Source: Wenyingzhuangia sp.
Lineage (GTDB): Bacteria > Bacteroidota > Bacteroidia > Flavobacteriales > Flavobacteriaceae
Assembly (NCBI GenBank): GCA_020628175.1
Contig: JAHDFK010000014.1
Coordinates: 1 to 43,927, forward strand
Length of the DNA: 43,927 nucleotides
Reading direction: 5' to 3'
This document shows, one piece after another, positions 28,685-36,569 of the stretch; the first letter of the stretch is position 1; every line of letters begins with the position of its first letter. The notes beneath the pieces were generated by a model. That model saw nothing but the letters and a program-made list of their open reading frames with translations, made no database searches and was not told where the DNA came from. A program made the translations under genes and the position numbers.

Positions 28685-29158
28685 TTAGTTTACAAATTTT
28701 TTAAAGTTTTGATACAAAGCTCCTTCTTTGTTAATACTTGCTCCTTTTAAAACCAAATCAAATATTTCTAAATTTCTTTCTTTAGCATATTTTTTTGCTC
28801 CTTTAAAAAACTCAAATTTTTTACTAGTAGGTTCATTTAGTAAAACCTGAATTCCTTCTTGAGAACTTAAATCAATCGTATCATCATTAGATTTTATCAT
28901 AATTCGTTGGATAACTCCTTCGGTACAATAAAATAAATTGATACTTGCCTTTGAAAAATGTTCTATATATTCTGCCTTTGTTAATACATCTTCCCAAACC
29001 AAATCACTAAAAATATTCAACTCTTCATCCGCTACATCTGGTTTGTTTGCTTTTATAGCATTCCATTCTTTCACATCTATTTGTTGCGAAGCTAAAAAAG
29101 TAGCAAACTCTTCGTGTAATTCTTCTAACTGCTCTTTGGTAAGTTGAATGTATTTCAT
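28685..29158 (-). CDS. Conserved flavobacterial protein, DUF6495-like
   Basis: 157 aa, soluble, no signal peptide, acidic at the N terminus. Visible segments are LTKEQLEELHEEFATFLASQ, NIFSDLVWEDVLTKAEYIEHFS and a Lys-rich C-terminal half (FFKGAKKYAKERNLEIFDLVLKGA). I associate this pattern with the DUF6495 family found beside rplI in flavobacteria, from memory and unchecked. Function unknown. It is followed by the TrmH-type gene after 4 bases and lies behind the rplI terminator with its own promoter element, so it is not part of the ribosomal operon. A role linked to RNA modification is possible by position. Confidence 0.83.
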   Translation of the reverse strand: MKYIQLTKEQLEELHEEFATFLASQQIDVKEWNAIKANKPDVADEELNIFSDLVWEDVLTKAEYIEHFSKASINLFYCTEGVIQRIMIKSNDDTIDLSSQEGIQVLLNEPTSKKFEFFKGAKKYAKERNLEIFDLVLKGASINKEGALYQNFKKFVN

Positions 29159-29180
29159 TCTCTATGTATTATTTTAAGTG

Positions 29181-29188
29181 CAAAAATA
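29181..29188 (-). promoter_or_regulatory. Putative -7 promoter element for the DUF6495-trmH unit (TATTTTTG)
   Basis: Exact TAnnTTTG on the minus strand, 22 bases before the ATG, placed directly behind the rplI terminator. Confidence 0.45.
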
Positions 29189-29189
29189 A

Positions 29190-29219
29190 AAAAAGCTCAC
29201 TATTTCTAGTGAGCTTTTT
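29190..29219 (-). terminator. Terminator of the rpsF-rpsR-rplI operon
   Basis: A 13-bp perfect stem (29190-29202 with 29207-29219, loop TTTC) is followed on the minus strand by T-rich sequence. It lies 25 bases after the rplI stop. Confidence 0.88.
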
Positions 29220-29244
29220 AATATGATTTGATTACTGTGTAAAA

Positions 29245-29691
29245 TTACTCAGCAATAATTTCAAAGTTTAAATCAACTGTTACAGTTCTGTGTAAACGTA
29301 CTGCAGCAGTATATTTACCTGTACGCTTGATAGATCCTCCAGCAATTTTGATGAATTTTCTTTCAATACTGTGTCCAGCTTTTTCTAAAGCTTCAGCTAC
29401 ATCAATATTAGTGATAGAACCAAATAATTTAGTTCCTTGACCTACTTTAGAAGTCAATTTAATCTCTAATCCTTTAATTGCTTCAGCAGTTGCGTTAGCT
29501 TCTTTTACTAAGTTAGCTTCTTTAAAAGCACGTTGCTTTAATGTTTCAGCTAAAACTTTTTTAGCAGACTCAGTTGCTAAAACAGCTTTTCTTGTAGGAA
29601 TTAAAAAGTTACGTCCGTAACCGTTTTTTACCTCTACGATATCGTCTGCGAACCCTAAGTTCTCAACGTCTTGTTTTAATATTACTTGCAT
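29245..29691 (-). CDS. rplI: 50S ribosomal protein L9
   Basis: L9 binds 23S rRNA with its N-terminal domain and reaches out from the ribosome through a long helix. 148 aa. The N-terminal signature VILKQDVENLGFADDIVEVKNGYGRNFLIP is cut here to its key parts: the Gly-rich turn GYGRNFLIP and the opening MQVILKQDV. The long helix (about 40-75) and the C-terminal domain are complete. It is the last gene of the operon, 13 bases after rpsR. Confidence 0.98.
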   Translation of the reverse strand: MQVILKQDVENLGFADDIVEVKNGYGRNFLIPTRKAVLATESAKKVLAETLKQRAFKEANLVKEANATAEAIKGLEIKLTSKVGQGTKLFGSITNIDVAEALEKAGHSIERKFIKIAGGSIKRTGKYTAAVRLHRTVTVDLNFEIIAE

Positions 29692-29704
29692 GATTGTCTA
29701 CTTA

Positions 29705-30001
29705 TTATTTTAATAAATCACCAACATATGGCATTAATGCCAAGTGACGAGATCTTTTGATCGCTTGAGCCACTTTACGTTGATATTTTAAAGAAGTTCC
29801 TGTTAAACGTCTTGGTAAAATTTTACCTTGCTCGTTTACTAAGTACATTAAGAAGTCTGCATCTTTATAATCGATGTACTTGATTCCTTTTTTCTTGAAT
29901 CTACAGTATTTAGCTTCTTTTTTAGTCTCAATATCTAATGGAGTTAAGTATCTTACATCTCCTTTAGCATTTCCTTTTGCTTGTTGATCTATTGATGCCA
30001 T
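29705..30001 (-). CDS. rpsR: 30S ribosomal protein S18
   Basis: S18 forms a heterodimer with S6 on the platform of the small subunit. 98 aa; the N-terminal tail is longer than in E. coli (75 aa). Core motifs are [42 protein letters not shown] and LALMPYV. It starts 2 bases after the rpsF stop, so it is tightly coupled to rpsF. Confidence 0.98.
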   Translation of the reverse strand: MASIDQQAKGNAKGDVRYLTPLDIETKKEAKYCRFKKKGIKYIDYKDADFLMYLVNEQGKILPRRLTGTSLKYQRKVAQAIKRSRHLALMPYVGDLLK

Positions 30002-30003
30002 AA

Positions 30004-30342
30004 TTACTTCTTAGATTTTAAGTTAGACTTTCTTTTTTCAGCCCATGCAGCAGCGTGCTTATCTAACTTTACAGTTAAGTAACGCATAACGCTATCGTCA
30101 CGTCTAAACTCTAATTCAAACGGAGAGATTAATTCTCCAGCAGCTTTGAATTCGAATAAGTGGTAAAATCCACTTTTTTTCTTTTCAATTGTATAAGCTA
30201 ATTTTTTTAGCCCCCAATCTTCCTTATGTAACATTTCGGCACCTTTAGAAACCAAATAGTCCTCGAACTTTTGTACTGTTTCCTTTACCTGAGTATCAGA
30301 TAAAACGGGATTCAAAATGAAAACAGTTTCGTAATGATTCAT
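30004..30342 (-). CDS. rpsF: 30S ribosomal protein S6
   Basis: S6 pairs with S18 in the central domain of the 30S subunit. 112 aa. The ferredoxin-like fold is visible as [12 protein letters not shown] (strand 1), [25 protein letters not shown] (strands 2 and 3) and the C-terminal [14 protein letters not shown]. It is the first gene of rpsF-rpsR-rplI. The leader is only about 25 bases long, too short for the S6-S18-binding leader structure described in some other bacteria. Confidence 0.98.
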   Translation of the reverse strand: MNHYETVFILNPVLSDTQVKETVQKFEDYLVSKGAEMLHKEDWGLKKLAYTIEKKKSGFYHLFEFKAAGELISPFELEFRRDDSVMRYLTVKLDKHAAAWAEKRKSNLKSKK

Positions 30343-30375
30343 AATGATTGTTTTTAATTAAATTTAAATCGGCTG

Positions 30376-30406
30376 CAAATATAGTGATTCTAATTTCTTT
30401 TACAAA
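30376..30406 (-). promoter_or_regulatory. Promoter of the rpsF operon (TTTG-N19-TATATTTG)
   Basis: On the minus strand the -33 box TTTG (30406-30403) and the -7 box TATATTTG (30383-30376) are exactly 19 bases apart. This is the full Bacteroidota promoter consensus. It lies 34 bases before the rpsF ATG and is the strongest promoter match in the window. Confidence 0.82.
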
Positions 30407-30421
30407 AAACATCTTTCATTA

Positions 30422-31882
30422 TTATTTCACTTTAGAACGTACATTTTGATACACTTTGTTTATATCGCTCGACAAACGAAACTGAATCACACAAAATAAA
30501 TAGATAGAGGACAAGACTATTGTTTTGATCAAAATAGCCAAAACAGGATGTACATTAAAATTCACGATCAATCCTAAAACAGTACATAAGGTTATTACTA
30601 ACAACGCAATCCATGTTTTAGAACTCGTAGGCTGCATGTTAAACTTAACATACACGTACCCTAGTTTGATAGAATTAAACACCAAAACAACCAATAATGT
30701 TGCCAATGCAGCACCGTTAACACCAAAAACATCTATAAACCAATTGTTTAATACAATAACTGTTAACGCCATAGTAATTCCATAGGGTAATAAAACCTTA
30801 TAATGTTTAGAAGTAGATATAATGGCACCGTTGTTCCCTAAAAACATATGATATAGCTTTGCAACAGAAATCATAAAAACCACCCAAACACCCGCTGTGT
30901 ATTGCGTAGGTAAAAGCTGATATAACGATTGTATATTGGTATTAATCAACACAAATAGTAATCCTGATATAACGATTAAATTGATAGATGATTTTTGATA
31001 GAATGCAACAACTTCTTTATGATGATTTGCATTCATCGCTTTTGCGGTTAAAGGCTGCATGATTTGACTCATGGCGCGCCCAGGTATTTCGATAACCGAA
31101 CCTATATAAACAGCCACCGCATAAAACGCAACTTGAGCGATTGTTTCTTTTTGAGGAATCATAAACTTATCTATATCAATCAAAATTGTAGCTGCCGATC
31201 CTGATAAAATAATATAGAGACTATATTTTATAATTTCTCTAAAATTAGCGGGTACAGCCCAACTAAATTTAGGTCGATAGAGTTTTAAGGCAAAAAATAG
31301 CATCAGTAAAGTCTGTAAAAAATAAACACCTACCAAGGCTAATACAAATTGATGGCTATTGATAACTTTAAAATACACTGCCACTAACAATAGTGATGCA
31401 GAAACTCTAACGAACAATTCTTTTAAAACATTACCAAATACCGATTTTAAATGTACGCGTGCCCAAGCATAAAAAATTTCGAAATAAGCAGTTGCGATAC
31501 CAATCAATAAAATTAAATATGTATAATTTTTAACTAGCGCGTTTTCTTTAGACAATTGTGTTGCAATACAATCGTAAAAAGAAACACCCAATACAACAAA
31601 CGGAATAATTACAAACAATGGTAACCAGAGTGCTGTACTTAAAAATTTATCTTTTTCTGATTTTGTGGTGATTGCAGAAAAAAATTTAATAATACTATGA
31701 TTGACACCTAGAGCAATTAAAGGACGTACAATAAAAGCTGAGGATAGTATAAAAGTGATCAAACCATAATATTCCATTTCTAAAAAATACACGTACAAAA
31801 ACAATGTATTGATCGCTCCTACCAAAACAGCAAGCAACAATGTAAATGTATTTTTATACGATTCTTTTAGAACAACCCCCAC
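30422..31882 (-). CDS. Polysaccharide flippase (Wzx/MATE-like membrane protein)
   Basis: A multi-pass inner-membrane protein, 486 aa, with about 12 to 14 hydrophobic helices spread over its length. The fold order fits the polysaccharide-exporter (Wzx-like, MOP) superfamily that flips lipid-linked glycan units to the periplasm. Typical spots are ILSSAFIVRPLIALGVNHSI near the second helix, YFEIFYAWARVHLKSVFGNV in the middle and GVNGAALATLLVVLVFNSIK late in the protein. It is 18 bases downstream of a glycosyltransferase gene on the same strand, which supports a surface-glycan role. The substrate cannot be told. The stop is only 16 bases from the rpsF promoter, so read-through into the ribosomal operon is conceivable. 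Confidence 0.88.
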   Translation of the reverse strand: MGVVLKESYKNTFTLLLAVLVGAINTLFLYVYFLEMEYYGLITFILSSAFIVRPLIALGVNHSIIKFFSAITTKSEKDKFLSTALWLPLFVIIPFVVLGVSFYDCIATQLSKENALVKNYTYLILLIGIATAYFEIFYAWARVHLKSVFGNVLKELFVRVSASLLLVAVYFKVINSHQFVLALVGVYFLQTLLMLFFALKLYRPKFSWAVPANFREIIKYSLYIILSGSAATILIDIDKFMIPQKETIAQVAFYAVAVYIGSVIEIPGRAMSQIMQPLTAKAMNANHHKEVVAFYQKSSINLIVISGLLFVLINTNIQSLYQLLPTQYTAGVWVVFMISVAKLYHMFLGNNGAIISTSKHYKVLLPYGITMALTVIVLNNWFIDVFGVNGAALATLLVVLVFNSIKLGYVYVKFNMQPTSSKTWIALLVITLCTVLGLIVNFNVHPVLAILIKTIVLSSIYLFCVIQFRLSSDINKVYQNVRSKVK

Positions 31883-31900
31883 AGTAACTCTTTCTTATTT

Positions 31901-32944
31901 TTAACTATTAATTTCGTTTAACAACGCCGTTTTTCTTTTTTCTAAAGAATAATTTTCTACAATTCTTTTTCGTATTTCTTGAGATGTAAAATCACTTTCT
32001 TGTGCTTCTTTTATAAGCGATATTAACTCTTTGGTATCTTTTGTTGTTAAAACAAATCCTTTTGCACCAATAATATCTGGAATTCCCGAAACATGACTTC
32101 CTATAGGAATACACCCACACAACATGGCTTCACACAAAGCATTCGGAAAACCTTCGAACATCGATAATTGAAAATAATACTCATGCTTGTTATACAACGC
32201 CAACAATTGTTCTTGAGCTACAGGAGCTATAATTGTTACATTTTCTGGAATTTCTTTGATAAAATGGATTCCCCCAACAATTGAAAACTTATAATTTGGA
32301 AACAACTTCGCGACTTCTAAAATCAAATCTAATCCTTTTCGTTGAAATCCTACTTCGTTTGTAACCATAGATACTGTTAAAAAAGAATTCTCAACACGCT
32401 CAGATCTATTTTTAAGTACCTTCCACTTTTCGGTATGATATCCGTTTACAACTTCTACAATAGGAGTTGTAATTGTAGGACAAAAAGCTTTGATACCTTG
32501 ATTCACATCTTTAACTTTTGCATAAGTATAGGTCTGCTCTATAAGACTTTTATGTACAGGCAATATTTTATGAGCTTGTAAAAAAGATTTTTTAGTAAAC
32601 CAACTTAACAAACCAGACCGATGTGCTCCGTAATTAATTTCGGGAAGCTTAGCACAATCCATACCAATAGCAATAATTGTGGTAGGCACTTTATAAATTC
32701 TGCCAAGCAAGGTAGGCAAATACGATGCATAGCCCGAAGATTGTACCACACAAGCCTCGTACTTTTTAAAGTACAACAACAAATAAAAAAACTGATGTAT
32801 AAAAGCAAAAGGCGTTAACAACTTATGCTTTGTTTTAAAGCAATACGTAGTAATCTTGTAATCAGACTCCAACAAAGCAACATCTCTCTTTATAAAAGTA
32901 GACCATTGCACATAAACCATCAACAACGTTCTCTTCTCTTTCAT
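31901..32944 (-). CDS. Glycosyltransferase family 4-like protein
   Basis: 347 aa, GT-B fold. The C-terminal donor-binding half has FEGFPNALCEAMLCGCIPIGSHVSGIPDII cut to its key features: an E-x7-E pattern (FEGFPNALCE) and a Gly-rich loop, as in GT4 retaining transferases. The N-terminal half has the acceptor domain (VVQSSGYASYLPTLLGR). No signal peptide, so it acts on the cytoplasmic side of the membrane. It is followed by the flippase gene after 18 bases. Sugar and acceptor are unknown. The upstream gap is shared with the divergent pyruvyltransferase-like gene and has no exact TAnnTTTG box. Confidence 0.88.
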   Translation of the reverse strand: MKEKRTLLMVYVQWSTFIKRDVALLESDYKITTYCFKTKHKLLTPFAFIHQFFYLLLYFKKYEACVVQSSGYASYLPTLLGRIYKVPTTIIAIGMDCAKLPEINYGAHRSGLLSWFTKKSFLQAHKILPVHKSLIEQTYTYAKVKDVNQGIKAFCPTITTPIVEVVNGYHTEKWKVLKNRSERVENSFLTVSMVTNEVGFQRKGLDLILEVAKLFPNYKFSIVGGIHFIKEIPENVTIIAPVAQEQLLALYNKHEYYFQLSMFEGFPNALCEAMLCGCIPIGSHVSGIPDIIGAKGFVLTTKDTKELISLIKEAQESDFTSQEIRKRIVENYSLEKRKTALLNEINS

Positions 32945-33060
32945 TTTTTTGGCTAGTTAGCAAAGCGCATTCAATATTAACTAAAATTAATTTTACAGCT
33001 AGGTTATTCTCTATCTTTTATTAATTCTCTTATCTTGCAATTTCTATTTTTTATGTGTTT

Positions 33061-34221
33061 ATGACTCTCTACCAAACAGCAAAGCAAAAAGTACTTATAA
33101 ACAATGCCGTCCCTTTAAATTGTGGCGATGCCGCTTTGCTTATTGCTCTATATCGGCAACTTGTAAAAAAAGGACACGAAGTACAAATAGCGAGTTACAA
33201 CTATAATGACGTAATTGCCAAGTACCCTGAACTACCTATTGTTAAAGAACTTTTACTTCATCGTATTTTTCATAAAATCCCTTGGGCAAAAAAACTCCTT
33301 TTCCCGTTTGCTTTTAATCGCTCTAAAGCTTATCAAAAAGCAGATGTTATTATTGGATGCCCAGGTGGCTATGTAAACTCTTTTTACAATATACAAAATA
33401 GCCTTTCGTCATACAGAATCGCTTTTGCTAAAAAAAAGAAAACAGCTATATATGCACAATCTATTGGACCTTTACACAGTGCCGACCAAAAATGGTTTAA
33501 AAATTTTGTTACAACATCATTAAACTACCTAATGGTACGCGATGAGGTATCTAACAACTTTATGCAGCAATTAAACATACCAAACAATAAATACAGTCTT
33601 TCTAAAGACGCTGCTTTTATGCTTCCTTACAATCTAAAAACTAAAACCACTACAAACAAGGTGGCTATTTCTGTTAGAGAATGGAATCATGAAGATAGAA
33701 ATACAGACGATTATATTTTAATGATACAACAAATGGTAGGTTACATTTGTAATGATTTGAATAAAGAAGTTGTTTTTTTATCTACCTGCCAAGGTTTAAA
33801 CAATTATAAAAACGATGCCGTATTGGCGCAGAAAATTAAAAATGGACTTCCTAAAGAGATTCAAAATTTTGTTTCTGTAAATAAAAATTACCACACCTTA
33901 AACCAGCTCACCGAACAATTGAGACTATTTGATTTTGTAATTGGTACACGTTTACACATGTGCATTTTATCGATGATAAACGGAGTGCCTGCGCTAAATA
34001 TTAGTTACGAAATTAAAGGAAAAGAATGTTATAACTACTTAGGTTTAGATGCTTATTCTATTGATTATAACGAACCCTTAAATAATGCTTTATCCTGCTT
34101 AAAAAACTTTGTGAAACAGCAACAACAAATACAAACTACTTTAACAAAAGTAATTCCAAAAGTTCATGATGAAACCCTACAAGACTTTGAACATTTTTAC
34201 AACAATCTTTTTTTAAGATAG
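33061..34221 (+). CDS. Polysaccharide pyruvyl transferase family protein
   Basis: Members of this family add a pyruvate ketal or use a related chemistry on exopolysaccharide and wall sugars. 387 aa from this ATG (a GTG two codons upstream is the only other start). Visible segments are NCGDAALLIALYRQL (family opening), ADVIIGCPGGYVNSFY, YAQSIGPLH, LMVRDEVSNNFM and the C-terminal IGTRLHMCILSMINGVPALNISYEIKG (short form: GTRLHMCIL). These match the conserved order of the family. It is the only plus-strand gene among minus-strand glycan genes. Its last 9 bases overlap the end of wecB. No signal peptide, so it is cytoplasmic. Confidence 0.86.
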   Translation: MTLYQTAKQKVLINNAVPLNCGDAALLIALYRQLVKKGHEVQIASYNYNDVIAKYPELPIVKELLLHRIFHKIPWAKKLLFPFAFNRSKAYQKADVIIGCPGGYVNSFYNIQNSLSSYRIAFAKKKKTAIYAQSIGPLHSADQKWFKNFVTTSLNYLMVRDEVSNNFMQQLNIPNNKYSLSKDAAFMLPYNLKTKTTTNKVAISVREWNHEDRNTDDYILMIQQMVGYICNDLNKEVVFLSTCQGLNNYKNDAVLAQKIKNGLPKEIQNFVSVNKNYHTLNQLTEQLRLFDFVIGTRLHMCILSMINGVPALNISYEIKGKECYNYLGLDAYSIDYNEPLNNALSCLKNFVKQQQQIQTTLTKVIPKVHDETLQDFEHFYNNLFLR

Positions 34222-35295
34222 TAATTGTAAAATTTCTGTATGCATCGTTTCACCTACATGATTTCCGTACAAGTTTATACCAAAATCTAGCTTTTCGTTT
34301 TTTATTTGTTGGTAACAACGTACTATATTTTGGGTAGTACTTCCTGCCAATAATGCAAACCCTTCATCCACTAATTCAATCCACTCGGTTTGCTCGCGAA
34401 CAATAACCGAAGCCTTATTATTAAAATACGCTTCCTTTTGCAAACCTCCACTATCCGTTACAACCAGCTCACAATTTTTAAGTAATTCTAACATATCAAA
34501 ATAACCAACAGGCTCAATAAAAGTAATGGGATAATTCAGTTTGTTTTTTTCTAAAATAGCTTTTGTACGCGGATGCAAAGGCATTACAACTTGCTTTTCT
34601 TTATGAATTGTGGTCAATCCTTCGAAAATAGATTTTAATATTTCTATATCATTCGTATTTTCTTGACGATGTATGGTTGCCAAAACAAAATCGTTAGGTT
34701 TTAATTGATAACGCTGTAAAACAGTAGCCTTTTCTTCGGATATTTTACTGTAAAAAGCAACAGCATCTTTCATAATATCTCCAGATTTTACAACTTTTAT
34801 TGCATGATGTTCGTAGCCTTCTTTTGCCAAGTTTTGGAGTGCTGATGCTGTAGGACACAATAATAAACTCGAAATTCTATCTGTTAAAATTCTATTAACT
34901 TCTTCTGGCATTTCCATATTATACGATCGTAACCCTGCCTCTATATGCACTACCTTAACACCCATTTTCTGAGCTGCTAAAGCTCCTGCTAGTGTAGAGT
35001 TTGTATCACCATACACAACAATTGCATCTGGTTTTTCTACATGTAATACTTCTTCTATTTTGGCGAGCATTTGCCCTGTCATGGCTCCATGTCCTAAACC
35101 ATTAATATCTAAATTGTATTTAGGATGTGGTATTTGCATTTCTTCGAAAAAAACAGCACTCATATTACTATCGTAATGTTGCCCAGTATGAATAATTATC
35201 TCTTCAATTTTTGCATGCGACGCGATAACTCTACTCAACACAGCTGCTTTTACAAACTGAGGTCTGGCTCCTAATATGGTTACTATTTTTTTCAA
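34213..35295 (-). CDS. wecB: UDP-N-acetylglucosamine 2-epimerase (non-hydrolysing)
   Basis: WecB interconverts UDP-GlcNAc and UDP-ManNAc for surface polysaccharides. 360 aa. The start VTILGARPQFVKAA is typical. Catalytic and binding residues are Asp97 (GDTNST), Glu119 (HIEAGLR), Glu131 (PEEVNR) and His209 (TIHRQEN). TDSGGLQKEA near the C terminus binds UDP. The partner UDP-ManNAc dehydrogenase gene is not in the window. It is 3 bases downstream of the glycosyltransferase gene and forms the end of the DUF4834-yfhO-glycosyltransferase-wecB unit. Confidence 0.96.
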   Translation of the reverse strand: MKKIVTILGARPQFVKAAVLSRVIASHAKIEEIIIHTGQHYDSNMSAVFFEEMQIPHPKYNLDINGLGHGAMTGQMLAKIEEVLHVEKPDAIVVYGDTNSTLAGALAAQKMGVKVVHIEAGLRSYNMEMPEEVNRILTDRISSLLLCPTASALQNLAKEGYEHHAIKVVKSGDIMKDAVAFYSKISEEKATVLQRYQLKPNDFVLATIHRQENTNDIEILKSIFEGLTTIHKEKQVVMPLHPRTKAILEKNKLNYPITFIEPVGYFDMLELLKNCELVVTDSGGLQKEAYFNNKASVIVREQTEWIELVDEGFALLAGSTTQNIVRCYQQIKNEKLDFGINLYGNHVGETMHTEILQLLS

Positions 35296-35298
35296 AAC

Positions 35299-36552
35299 TT
35301 ATTTCTTAATAATGTTTGCTAATTGTTGTGTTAAAGCTCTCCTGTGGTATTGCTCTACTCCTACAGAATTTACTTCAAGTGTATCCTTTTTAAATTTAAA
35401 ATACAATTCTTCTACAACTCCCTTTAATTTGTCTGCGTTTTCAAAACCGACAACGCTTCCAACATTGGCTTTTCTTAATATGTTTGCCAAATCTCCATCT
35501 TCGGGAGCAATAGCTATAATAGGTCTTTGTGCTTGTAAATATTCAAATATTTTACCGGTTACAATTCCTTTAGCACTAGGCACGTTGTTTACAGCAAGCA
35601 ATAATACTTGCGATTTTTGCTGATATTTTTTTACTGCTTCATGAGGTAAATAATCAATTACGGTTACAACCTTTGTTAAACCATAAGTAGTAATACTATC
35701 TAATACTTCTTGCGCTACTTTTCCTATTAATTGAATTTTAAAATCGTAGTTTTCTTTTAACTCTGATAAAATGTTCCATAATACAACAGGATTTCTATCT
35801 GCATTTAACATCCCTACATGAGTAATGGTAAATTGCGTATCTATGTCTTTTGTATCACTTAACTCACCATCATATCCATTGGTAATTACATGTACATTTT
35901 TAGAAAATTTATCATAAGCTTTCTTCATTGTATCACCAACAACCAAAACCTCGTCGGCTACAGCTAATACCTCTTGCTCTAATTTATGATGTTTCTTCAA
36001 TGCCCTTTTTTGTAATGGCAATTGATGGAAATAATCTATTTCTGTCCATGGATCTCTAAAATCGGCAATCCACTTTATTGCTAATTTCTTTTTTAGCGCT
36101 AAACCAATCATATGGGTTGTATGAGGAGGCCCCGTAGAAATAATCGCATCTATCTTGCTATTTCTCAAATATTCCTCTAAATAGTTAACCGATGGTTTTA
36201 TCCAGAACATTCGAGCATCTGGAATAAAATAGTTAGCCCTTACATAAGTTGCTATTCTTGATAAGATCCCTTTGTTTGGACTTAAAAAACCTGCACTTGT
36301 TTTTACTGTATTTTTTTTATGAAATACCGACAACAATTTATAAGGCTCCCAAATAGGTTGTTTTAAAACCTCTACACCTTTAGGTATTTGTTGTGCTAAT
36401 GTTTTATCTATAATTGGATAATCTGGGTTTTCTACTGTATAGACTACAGGTGTAATTCCAAAGTCTTGTAAATACTTTACAAACTTTAGCCACCTTTGCA
36501 CGCCAGATCCTCCTGCAGGAGGCCAATAATAAGTAATTAGTAATACCTTCAT
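35299..36552 (-). CDS. Glycosyltransferase, GT4-like, WPP-loop type
   Basis: 417 aa, GT-B fold. The N-terminal ITYYWPPAGGSGVQRWLKF is the loop found in Bacteroidota surface-glycan transferases. Acceptor-side motifs are ISTGPPHTTHMIGLALKK and WIADFRDPWTEIDY. The donor half has ITHVGMLNADRNP, IGKVAQEVLDSI and the late KIFEYLQAQRPIIAIAPEDGD, where an E-x-L-A pattern takes the place of the usual second glutamate. It lies between yfhO (18-base gap) and wecB (3-base gap). A link with the UDP-ManNAc made by WecB is plausible but inferred from position only. Confidence 0.9.
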   Translation of the reverse strand: MKVLLITYYWPPAGGSGVQRWLKFVKYLQDFGITPVVYTVENPDYPIIDKTLAQQIPKGVEVLKQPIWEPYKLLSVFHKKNTVKTSAGFLSPNKGILSRIATYVRANYFIPDARMFWIKPSVNYLEEYLRNSKIDAIISTGPPHTTHMIGLALKKKLAIKWIADFRDPWTEIDYFHQLPLQKRALKKHHKLEQEVLAVADEVLVVGDTMKKAYDKFSKNVHVITNGYDGELSDTKDIDTQFTITHVGMLNADRNPVVLWNILSELKENYDFKIQLIGKVAQEVLDSITTYGLTKVVTVIDYLPHEAVKKYQQKSQVLLLAVNNVPSAKGIVTGKIFEYLQAQRPIIAIAPEDGDLANILRKANVGSVVGFENADKLKGVVEELYFKFKKDTLEVNSVGVEQYHRRALTQQLANIIKK

Positions 36553-36569
36553 TGTACAGAGCTCTTGCG

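Noticed and set aside
30343..30375. Possible S6-S18 autoregulatory leader before rpsF
   Set aside because: Given the mapped-looking promoter, the leader is only about 25 bases and forms no stem with the needed bulge.
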